A DNA stretch of 5,046 bases, from the NCBI GenBank assembly GCA_964575715.1, contig CAZNSG010000131.1:1-5046 (forward strand), in the 5' to 3' direction. The position numbers were made by a program, and so were the translations under genes. The stretch is from PNAI01 sp964575715 (GTDB lineage: Bacteria; Pseudomonadota; Alphaproteobacteria; Rhizobiales; Xanthobacteraceae). This document shows, piece after piece, positions 1 to 5,046 of the stretch. How positions within the stretch are numbered: the first letter of the stretch is position 1; each line of letters begins with the position of its first letter. The notes beneath the pieces were generated by a model. The model searched no databases. It saw only the letters and a program-made list of their open reading frames with translations, and was not told where the DNA came from.

Positions 1-84
1 AACTCCTGTCTGGGATGAGGTTGACGACACCTCGATCTTCAAGACAGGACGCCTCGTCCGCTATCGACGATCTCACCTCCGGTT

Positions 85-133
85 ACCGCGCTCGCGGTCG
101 GGCTACCCGCGCAGCGGGCTATCGCGCAGCGAT
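85..133. repeat. Cluster of three short perfect hairpins
   Basis: Three consecutive inverted repeats lie within 49 bp: ACCGC-GCTC-GCGGT (85-98), CCCGC-GCA-GCGGG (106-118) and ATCGC-GCA-GCGAT (121-133). Each has a perfect 5-bp stem, and two share the GCA loop. They could be a REP-like extragenic palindrome, a transcript-end structure of an upstream gene, or a chance result of high GC. Confidence 0.5.
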
Positions 134-260
134 TTTGTGCATTGTGCATTTGCGACAGACCGCATTTTGATGGCCTGCTGTCGCTTTCGGAGCATTGCGG
201 ACATCGACCCGATCCCGACACGACCAGGCGCGTCGAGATTGACCCATAACGTTACTTTTT

Positions 261-274
261 GAGGTGCCAACCTC
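261..274. promoter_or_regulatory. Small inverted repeat in the receptor's leader
   Basis: GAGGT-GCCA-ACCTC forms a perfect 5-bp stem with a 4-base loop about 60 bp upstream of ATG335. It could be an operator half-site pair or an mRNA hairpin. No regulator is known from this window, and the arms are short enough to arise by chance. Confidence 0.2.
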
Positions 275-334
275 TCTCCGTATTGCGGGCTGACAACCCC
301 CACTTGCATTTCTAAACTCGGCCTGGGACAGCTG

Positions 335-3300
335 ATGCGCTTGGGGGCCATTTTCGTGTCGCGACTGTTTATCAGCCATTCGGGTGCGAACAACGCGGCG
401 GCCATCGCGTTGGGCCAATGGCTTTCCGAGCAGGGCTATGACGATATCTTCCTTGATGTCGATCCAGACCGAGGTCTGGTGGCAGGCGAGCGGTGGCAGG
501 AGGCGCTGAAAGCGGCAGCCGACCGCTGCGAGGCGGTGCTGTTCCTCGTCTCACCGGCTTGGCTTGCCTCCAAATGGTGCCTCGCTGAGTTCCTGCTGGC
601 CAAGACCCTTCACAAGCGCATCTTCGGACTGATCATCGAGCCGGTTCCATCCGACCGACTGCCGACTGAGATGACGGCTGAATGGCAATTGTGCGAACTG
701 GTCGGCGAGGATCGCTTCCGCAGTTTCGAGATCGAAATCGGTACCAAGCATAATCGCGTCGATTTCCGCGAGGCTGGGCTGGACCTGCTGCGACGTGGGC
801 TTGAGCGCGCCGGACTTGATGCACGCAGTTTCCCTTGGCCGCCTGCAAGCGATCCCAAACGTGCGCCCTATCGCGGATTGAGCGCGCTTGAGCCGGAGGA
901 TGCAGCAATCTTCTTTGGTCGGGATGCGGCCATCGTGCGTGGGCTGGATCGCATTCGTGGTCTCGTCGAAGGCGGCGCTGAGAAGGTGCTGGTCATCCTC
1001 GGCGGCTCAGGCTCTGGGAAGTCGTCATTCTTGCGTGCTGGTCTTTGGCCGCGCCTGTTACGTGACGACGCGACATTTCTACCGCTGCCGGTGATCCGGC
1101 CAGAGACAAAGGTCATCACCGGCAGTTTCGGTCTGTCTGTGGCGCTCGCGACGGCTTTTGAGCGGCTCGGCTCCGCCCGCCCACCGGGCCGTATCAAGGA
1201 GGCGCTTACCAAGGGCGCGGAGGAGTTTGGGAAACTGCTCGACGAGCTTTCGGTCTTGGCCAAACGCCGACTTGTCGGAACACAGGATGGACAACCGGCG
1301 CCCGCCATCATACTCGCGCTCGATCAGGCCGAGGAGTTGTTCAATGCCGACGGCGTGGAAGAGGCTGCGACATTTCTCGAACTCCTCGCCGGTGTGCTTG
1401 GAGGTAGTCAAGCGCGGCGCATTCTTGTCGTCATTACCATTCGCTCGGATCGCTATGAACTACTACAAGCCGAGCCGCACTTGCGCGGTCTAAAGCAGGA
1501 CCTATTCAATCTGCCACCGATACCGGTAGCGGAGTTCAAGACAGTTATCGAAGGTCCGGCGCGCCGCGTGGTCGAAAAGGGCGGCCGATTGACCATTGAT
1601 CCGGCCTTGACCGAACGGCTTATCGCCGACTCACAGGGTGCCGATGCATTGCCGCTGCTCGGCTTTACGCTTGAACGCATTTACGCCGACTACGGAAGTG
1701 CGGGCAGGCTTACGGTAGCCGAATATGACAAAATCGGCGGTGTACAAGGGTCGATTGAGGAGGCGATTACCCGCACCTTCGCCCACCCAGAGCGTCCCCC
1801 GACAATTCCGGCCTCGAAGGACGAACAGCTTGCCTATCTGCGCGCAGCATTCATTCCCTGGCTTGCACGCTTCGATCCCGACAGCAACGCCCCGATGCGA
1901 CGCATGGCGCGGCTCGACGAGTTGCCGGATAGTTCGCGCGCAGTGGTTAGACGACTGGTCGATGCGCGGTTGCTGGTTGCCAATCGTCGTGAAGGAGTCG
2001 ATGTCATTGAGGTAGCTCACGAGGCGATATTGCGCCAATGGCCGGCACTCATAGCTTGGCTGCAGGCCGAGTCTGACGATTTGAAGCTAATCGAAGAGGT
2101 AGAGAGGGCGGCGAACGAATGGATACGCAGTGGCAGACATGAGACTTGGCTCGATCATCGAGCGGAGCGATTGTATTCAGCCGAACGACTTGGCAGGCGG
2201 CAAGACTTCCGGCGACGTCTCGGCCACGATGGAATCGCTTATTTAACTGCCTGCCGGAGGCGCGAAAGCGTCGCATTCCGCCAAGCGGGGGTAGACCTCC
2301 TGCGACGTGGGCTTGAGCGCGCCGGACTTGATGCACGCAGTTTCCCTTGGCCGCCTGCAAGCGATCCCAAACGTGCACCTTATCGCGGTGCGCGCGCGTT
2401 TGAGACACAAGACGTGGCGATTTTCTTTGGTCGTGACGATGAGATCGTTCGTGCCCTTGATCGTATCCGCGGCTTGGCCGAGGGGGCTGCCGAAAAGTTG
2501 CTGATCATATTGGGCGCGTCAGGAGTTGGAAAATCCTCGTTCCTTTGTGCGGGACTGTGGCCACGGATTGCACGCTATGAGACAGCCTTCGTTCCACTGC
2601 CCGTAATCCGGCCGGGGATGGCGGCAATCTCCGGTGAAACCGGCCTGTTGCCTGCACTTGAAGCAGCATTCCAAGCCGCCAATATCCCGACCACGCGCAC
2701 CAGCTTGCGCACAGCTGTAGAAGGAGGGGCGGCAACACTCCGGCCATTGTTGCAATCACTCGCCGACAAAGCGACGCCTGCCGCCTTCGATCACGACATC
2801 AAGCCGAAGCCGCCGACGCTGATCATTTCAATTGACCAGGGTGAGGAGTTGTTCCTTGTAGGAGAGCAGAACGAAGCGCGTGCGTTCCTCGCGTTGATAC
2901 GCGAATTGCTCAGTAATGATGCACAAGAACTGGTCGTGCTTTTCACTATTCGCTCGGATGCCTATGAGAGCTTACAGAATTCTAATGAGTTTCAGGGCGT
3001 GCGCCAGGAAACTATTAGCCTGCCCCCTATGCGGAAGGGTTCCTACTCCGAAGTGATCAAGGGACCCGTCCTGCGGCTGGAGGGCACGGAATGCAAACTT
3101 GAGATTGACGAAAATCTAATCGTTGCGTTGCTCACTGACATTGATGCGGGCGCTGCCAAGGATGCGTTGCCGCTGCTCGCATTCACGCTTGAGCGGCTCT
3201 ATGTCGAATGCGGTGGCAGGAGGCGGTTGACGCTCGCCGACTACGAGGCGCTCGGCGGGACCAAAGGATCAATTGAAGCTGCAGTCGAGAGTGCCTTTGA

Positions 3301-4729
3301 GGCGGCCGACACCGACCCAGCAATTCCGAAAGACCGCGATGCACGGCTTGCGCTGCTGCGCCGGGGTTTGATCCCGTGGCTTGCAAGCATTGATCCCGAT
3401 ACTGGAAGTCCCCGTCGGCGCGTGGCGCGGCGATCGGAAATCCCGGAGGAAGCGCGTCCGCTCATCGAACACCTTGTCAATCAGCGACTACTGACAACTG
3501 ACATTTCCAAGGAAACAGGCGAGCAGACGATTGAGCCGGTGCATGAGGTGCTGCTGCGGCAATGGGGCCGATTGCAGGGCTGGCTGGCCGAAGATGCGGG
3601 ACTTCTCGGTGTGCTGGCAGGTGTCAAACGCGCATCACAGGACTGGGCAGTACACAACAAAGACGCCGCTTGGCTCACACATGCGACGCACCGTCTACAA
3701 GCGGCGGAACGGCTGCGCGATCGTCCCGATCTGGCGGCAAACTTCGAGAAAATTGATTGGGATTATCTCGCGTGGTGTCACAAACACGAAAGGTTGATAA
3801 CGCGGCGTGCAAGGCTGGTGCTGGCTTCCGTCGGCGTACTGTTTGTCATTTTTATCGCAGGGTTTGTCGGGTGGCTGAACGAGGGGTACTTAGAAGAGCG
3901 CCTCAATTGGTATACGTCCGTGCGGCCCTACATGCTCAATCAGGTTTGGCCTTACGTACTCACGGCCGAGGCTGAGCGCGCCCTAAAGCCCGGGAGTGTT
4001 TTTAAGGAGTGCGCTAAGGACTGTCCGATGATGATCGTCGTCCCGGCGGGTGAATTTGTGATGGGATCAGCCATGAACGAAAGGGGCCGTGTCAGCAACG
4101 AGGGCCCACAGCATAAGGTTACGATTGCCTATTCATTTGCTATCTCTAGGTTCGAGGTAACATTCGACGAATGGGACACTTGCGTTGCATTTGGCGGCTG
4201 CGCGCCAGTTTCTGACAGCGACTGGGGACGCGGATCTCGGCCAGTGATTAACGTATCTTGGCAGGATGCTCAGCGGTATGTGGCTTGGTTCTCCAAGATG
4301 ACTGGCCAATCCTATCGGCTAATCACTGAGGCCGAGTGGGAATATGCGGCGCGCGCAGGTACGAATACGGCCTATTCCTGGGGTGATGAGATCGGCGCGA
4401 TGGCTAACTGCGACGGCTGTGGTAGCCAGTGGGACAACAAGCAAACGGCACCAGTTGGCTCATTCGCCCCCAACGCATTCGGCCTTCACGATATGCACGG
4501 CAACGTGTTGGAATGGGTGGAGGACTGCTACCGGAACAGCTACGCGGGTGCGCCGACGGACAGCTCTGCCGTGATCGATCGCGATTGCAGTAGCCGCGTA
4601 GTTCGCGGCGGCTCCTGGAACGACAATCCAAGGGCCCTCCGCTCGGCCTACCGCGGCAGGAACGGCACCGATGGCCGGAACCTCAACCTCGGCTTCCGCC
4701 TCGGGAGGACCCTTTCTATTACCCCTTAA
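335..4729 (+). CDS. TIR - tandem STAND NTPase (nSTAND1-like) - TM - FGE/C-type-lectin-fold receptor protein
   Basis: Large multidomain NLR-like protein of 1464 aa, probably an antiphage or stress-signalling receptor; that role is inferred from architecture. Domains in order: TIR (about 9-125), a linker helix, STAND NTPase 1 with a helical/winged-helix tail (about 175-640), the linker again (about 643-682), STAND NTPase 2 (about 683-1150), one membrane helix (1161-1180), and an FGE-sulfatase/C-type-lectin-fold domain (about 1229-1459). Walker A lysines are K229 and K733; Walker B aspartates are D330 and D834. The reading frame is uninterrupted and ends in TAA. ATG335 has a modest GGGA six bases upstream. 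GTG356 would give MSRLFISHSG, closer to usual TIR starts, with GGGGG eight bases upstream, so the true start may be 356. The gene stands alone: no partner gene is visible on either side. Relatives usually carry one STAND module, so the doubling is odd. Confidence is high for the domains and lower for the biological role. Confidence 0.95.
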   Translation: MRLGAIFVSRLFISHSGANNAAAIALGQWLSEQGYDDIFLDVDPDRGLVAGERWQEALKAAADRCEAVLFLVSPAWLASKWCLAEFLLAKTLHKRIFGLIIEPVPSDRLPTEMTAEWQLCELVGEDRFRSFEIEIGTKHNRVDFREAGLDLLRRGLERAGLDARSFPWPPASDPKRAPYRGLSALEPEDAAIFFGRDAAIVRGLDRIRGLVEGGAEKVLVILGGSGSGKSSFLRAGLWPRLLRDDATFLPLPVIRPETKVITGSFGLSVALATAFERLGSARPPGRIKEALTKGAEEFGKLLDELSVLAKRRLVGTQDGQPAPAIILALDQAEELFNADGVEEAATFLELLAGVLGGSQARRILVVITIRSDRYELLQAEPHLRGLKQDLFNLPPIPVAEFKTVIEGPARRVVEKGGRLTIDPALTERLIADSQGADALPLLGFTLERIYADYGSAGRLTVAEYDKIGGVQGSIEEAITRTFAHPERPPTIPASKDEQLAYLRAAFIPWLARFDPDSNAPMRRMARLDELPDSSRAVVRRLVDARLLVANRREGVDVIEVAHEAILRQWPALIAWLQAESDDLKLIEEVERAANEWIRSGRHETWLDHRAERLYSAERLGRRQDFRRRLGHDGIAYLTACRRRESVAFRQAGVDLLRRGLERAGLDARSFPWPPASDPKRAPYRGARAFETQDVAIFFGRDDEIVRALDRIRGLAEGAAEKLLIILGASGVGKSSFLCAGLWPRIARYETAFVPLPVIRPGMAAISGETGLLPALEAAFQAANIPTTRTSLRTAVEGGAATLRPLLQSLADKATPAAFDHDIKPKPPTLIISIDQGEELFLVGEQNEARAFLALIRELLSNDAQELVVLFTIRSDAYESLQNSNEFQGVRQETISLPPMRKGSYSEVIKGPVLRLEGTECKLEIDENLIVALLTDIDAGAAKDALPLLAFTLERLYVECGGRRRLTLADYEALGGTKGSIEAAVESAFEAADTDPAIPKDRDARLALLRRGLIPWLASIDPDTGSPRRRVARRSEIPEEARPLIEHLVNQRLLTTDISKETGEQTIEPVHEVLLRQWGRLQGWLAEDAGLLGVLAGVKRASQDWAVHNKDAAWLTHATHRLQAAERLRDRPDLAANFEKIDWDYLAWCHKHERLITRRARLVLASVGVLFVIFIAGFVGWLNEGYLEERLNWYTSVRPYMLNQVWPYVLTAEAERALKPGSVFKECAKDCPMMIVVPAGEFVMGSAMNERGRVSNEGPQHKVTIAYSFAISRFEVTFDEWDTCVAFGGCAPVSDSDWGRGSRPVINVSWQDAQRYVAWFSKMTGQSYRLITEAEWEYAARAGTNTAYSWGDEIGAMANCDGCGSQWDNKQTAPVGSFAPNAFGLHDMHGNVLEWVEDCYRNSYAGAPTDSSAVIDRDCSSRVVRGGSWNDNPRALRSAYRGRNGTDGRNLNLGFRLGRTLSITP
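359..709 (+). other. TIR domain (predicted NADase effector) of the receptor
   Basis: The segment opens with the beta-A strand RLFISHSG (residues 10-17), followed by helix A ending in QWLSEQGYDD and the FLDVDPDRG loop that corresponds to the BB-loop region. The SPAWLASKWCLAEF stretch (73-86) is the alpha-C motif of bacterial TIR domains; E85 in WCLAEF matches the catalytic glutamate of TIR NADases. The AEWQLCELVG end matches TIR domains that are fused to nSTAND1 modules. From family knowledge, an active TIR would cleave NAD+ or make a cyclic ADP-ribose signal on oligomerisation. Activity itself is not shown by sequence. Confidence 0.9.
782..876 (+). repeat. Near-identical direct repeat, copy 1 (linker before STAND module 1)
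   Basis: This 95-bp coding stretch matches 2294-2388 with only three mismatches (787, 865, 868) and is perfectly identical over 788-864 (77 bp). The offset is exactly 1512 bp, so it stays in frame. It encodes the amphipathic LLRRGLERAGLDARSF helix and the PWPPASDPKRAPYRG entry to the NTPase module. Weaker in-register similarity extends left to about 758. Confidence 0.97.
857..2254 (+). other. STAND NTPase module, copy 1
   Basis: After the PYRGLSALEPEDAAIFFGRD entry motif (178-197) comes Walker A GGSGSGKS (223-230), Walker B ending LALDQAEELF (327-336, D330 with E333/E334 behind it) and the sensor-like strand VITIRSDRYELL (366-377). The tail has ALPLLGFTLERIY (438-450) and HEAILRQWPALIAWL (562-576), features of the nSTAND1 group. 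All residues expected for nucleotide binding and hydrolysis look present. The copy ends near YLTACRRRE (636-644), the place where copy 2 runs into its membrane helix. Confidence 0.88.
2294..2388 (+). repeat. Near-identical direct repeat, copy 2 (linker before STAND module 2)
   Basis: Second copy of the 95-bp linker repeat, identical to 788-864 over 2300-2376. The NTPase sequences on its right have drifted far from those of copy 1, so identity even at silent codon positions is unexpected. It suggests a recent exchange between the two copies or use of the linker as a recombination joint. Confidence 0.97.
2369..3784 (+). other. STAND NTPase module, copy 2
   Basis: This repeats the order of copy 1: PYRGARAFETQDVAIFFGRD (682-701), Walker A GASGVGKS (727-734), Walker B IISIDQGEELF (830-840, D834, E837/E838), sensor strand FTIRSDAYESL (870-880), ALPLLAFTLERLY (944-956) and HEVLLRQWGRLQGWL (1070-1084). 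The Walker A lysines and the Walker B aspartates of the two copies are each exactly 504 residues apart. The sequences have otherwise diverged widely, including at silent sites, so the duplication or fusion of the NTPase cores is not recent. Confidence 0.88.
3815..3874 (+). other. Single transmembrane helix of the receptor
   Basis: Residues 1161-1180 form a continuous hydrophobic run (LVLASVGVLFVIFIAGFVGW). It is preceded by the basic stretch HKHERLITRRAR and followed by the acidic NEGYLEE. By the positive-inside rule the N-terminal 1160 residues are cytoplasmic and the C-terminal part lies outside the inner membrane. No N-terminal signal peptide is present. Confidence 0.8.
4019..4711 (+). other. 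FGE-sulfatase / C-type-lectin-fold domain, probably non-catalytic
   Basis: Family motifs in order: MIVVPAGEFVMGS (1233-1245), PQHKVTI, RFEVTFDEW, RPVINVSWQDAQRYVAW (1302-1318), YRLITEAEWEYAARAGT (1327-1343), YSWGDE, APVGSFAPNAFGLHDMHGN (1372-1390), VLEWVEDCY and the terminal RVVRGGSW...LGFRLGRTL (1421-1460). Formylglycine-generating enzymes need two copper-binding cysteines just after the RGGS motif; here that stretch reads WNDNPRALRSAYR without cysteine, so sulfatase activation is unlikely. EgtB-type iron-binding DinB histidines are also absent. The segment from 1226 has eight cysteines (1226, 1230, 1283, 1289, 1359, 1362, 1398, 1418), against about seven in the preceding 1160 residues, which suits disulfide bonding outside the cytoplasm. 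A ligand-binding sensor role is inferred. Confidence 0.85.
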
Positions 4730-4761
4730 ATTCTCGGATCTTTTCTTCACATCTTAGGTCC

Positions 4762-4785
4762 AGGGCGAAGCCTTTCAAATTTTTC
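4762..4785 (+). terminator. Weak possible rho-independent terminator after the receptor gene
   Basis: AGGGC-GAA-GCCTT (4762-4774) can fold into a 5-bp stem with one G-U pair. A short T run follows at 4780-4784, set back five bases from the stem. The stem is short and the T run is displaced, so this is only a candidate; nothing stronger was found between the stop codon and the insertion sequence. Confidence 0.25.
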
Positions 4786-4916
4786 TTGTGATGAACTGTA
4801 TCGAGGGTAAATCATGGGTGGCTGCAATTTTAATGTCGAAAGCTGCTTAGGTGGCATCAAAACCAGGGCCTCCCTGATGTCCTGGGATCAGCATGGCGGC
4901 AACCTTCTAAAGGGCG

Positions 4917-4931
4917 GGCGCAAAGTGTACC
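4917..4931 (+). repeat. IS-end motif, copy 1
   Basis: GGCGCAAAGTGTACC; it differs from the copy at 4964-4979 by one missing A. Probably an outer transposase-binding site of the IS21-like element. Confidence 0.6.
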
Positions 4932-4963
4932 ACTGAACCGGCTGTGATCTGCCTCTTGAAGGC

Positions 4964-4979
4964 GGCGCAAAAGTGTACC
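4964..4979 (+). repeat. IS-end motif, copy 2
   Basis: GGCGCAAAAGTGTACC; same orientation as copy 1, with starts 47 bp apart, and 52 bp before the transposase start codon. Probably an inner transposase-binding site. Confidence 0.6.
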
Positions 4980-5031
4980 GGTCCTGCTAGGCCGTCTCGA
5001 TGCCTTTGAATGGCATGGAGAGGCTGGAAGG

Positions 5032-5046
5032 ATGTTCACAGTGGAA
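5032..5046 (+). CDS. istA: Probable istA, IS21-family transposase (5' end only)
   Basis: Only five codons (MFTVE) lie in the window. They resemble the common alphaproteobacterial IstA start MF(A/T)VEVYAAVR, known from the family. A strong Shine-Dalgarno sequence GGAGAGG sits at 5017-5023, eight bases before the ATG. IstA is the DDE transposase of IS21 elements and works with the ATPase IstB, normally encoded just downstream. The gene is cut by the window edge rather than visibly broken. Without the two upstream end-motif repeats this call would not be possible, and it remains provisional. Confidence 0.5.

Larger units (their letters stand above)
1..334. other. Upstream intergenic region without a supported gene
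   Basis: No coding region here is convincing. The receptor's own frame is open from the window edge to a TGA at 260-262 and again to the start codon, but its translation is arginine/serine-rich with no recognisable domain, and a 51-codon frame at 15-170 is likewise featureless. The visible structure is a run of three hairpins (85-133), a 7-bp tandem repeat TGTGCAT x2 at 136-149 and a GAGGT-GCCA-ACCTC inverted repeat at 261-274. A TTGACC at 239-244 resembles a -35 box but lacks a good -10 partner, so I do not call a promoter. Confidence 0.6.
4917..5046 (+). mobile_element. Left part of an IS21-family insertion sequence (partial, boundary uncertain)
   Basis: Two copies of a GGCGCAAA(A)GTGTACC motif lie at 4917-4931 and 4964-4979, ahead of an open reading frame that begins like IS21 IstA. 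Repeated transposase-binding motifs near the termini are characteristic of IS21 elements. The exact outer end is not determined; it may lie somewhat left of 4917, and the rest of the element (istA, istB, right end) is beyond the window. The identification rests on these repeats plus only five codons. Confidence 0.55.

Noticed and set aside
239..267. TTGACC as a -35 box for the receptor gene
   Set aside because: At 16-18 bp spacing the -10 position reads around TGAGGT, which is not a credible match.
2..334. Open frame upstream in the same frame as the receptor, broken only by TGA at 260-262, suggesting an N-terminal extension or broken upstream exon-like piece
   Set aside because: The translation has no domain character, there is no start codon in the 263-334 part, and the TIR domain already begins normally right after 335/356.
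103..418. Several reverse-strand frames of 60-100 codons over the upstream region
   Set aside because: Composition is arginine- and alanine-rich with no domains, and they run into the antisense of the well-supported TIR coding region.
868..2408. Long antisense frames (up to 147 codons) opposite the NTPase modules
   Set aside because: They are shadows of the GC-rich sense gene; the sense strand has clear Walker and family motifs and the antisense products do not.
4019..4711. Genuine formylglycine-generating enzyme or EgtB-type oxidase
   Set aside because: The two copper-binding cysteines expected after the RGGS motif are missing, and no DinB histidine motif is present.
4864..4876. CAGGG-CCT-CCCTG hairpin as a terminator
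   Set aside because: It has no T run after the stem and a very short loop; it could equally be part of the IS end or chance.
1..5046. CRISPR array, tRNA or rRNA genes
   Set aside because: No regularly spaced repeat series and no recognisable tRNA or rRNA sequence was seen on either strand.

Overview
This window is dominated by one very large GC-rich gene (335-4729, + strand, 1464 codons). It encodes a TIR - STAND NTPase - STAND NTPase - transmembrane - FGE/C-type-lectin-fold protein, a bacterial NLR-like signalling or immune receptor. GC-rich codon use, the style of the protein family and the IS21-type element on the right suggest a proteobacterium, most likely an alphaproteobacterium of the Rhizobiales/Bradyrhizobium kind. 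That placement is inference from family resemblance, not from a marker gene.

Layout. 1-334: upstream intergenic DNA with no gene I can support. It holds three small back-to-back hairpins (85-133), a 7-bp tandem repeat (136-149) and a small inverted repeat (261-274) in the leader. 335-4729: the receptor. 4730 to about 4910: a short AT-richer intergenic stretch with at most a weak terminator-like hairpin. About 4917-5046: the left part of an IS21-family insertion sequence, with two copies of a GGCGCAAA(A)GTGTACC motif, a Shine-Dalgarno sequence and the first five codons of a probable istA transposase that runs out of the window.

How it may work. In TIR-STAND proteins the nucleotide-binding module is held off until a sensor domain is engaged; oligomerisation then activates the TIR NADase. 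Here the putative catalytic TIR glutamate and both NTPase sites look intact. A single membrane helix with a strongly basic N-terminal flank predicts that TIR and both NTPases are cytoplasmic, with a cysteine-rich FGE-fold domain outside the inner membrane. That fold lacks the FGE catalytic cysteines, so it is more likely a binding or sensing domain than an enzyme.

The most unusual points are: (1) the NTPase module is present twice in register (504-codon period); (2) the linker in front of each copy is identical over 77 bp while the modules themselves have diverged strongly, pointing to recombination or gene conversion at the linker; (3) the C-terminus has the layout of a lectin-fold variable region, although no diversity-generating retroelement parts are visible here.
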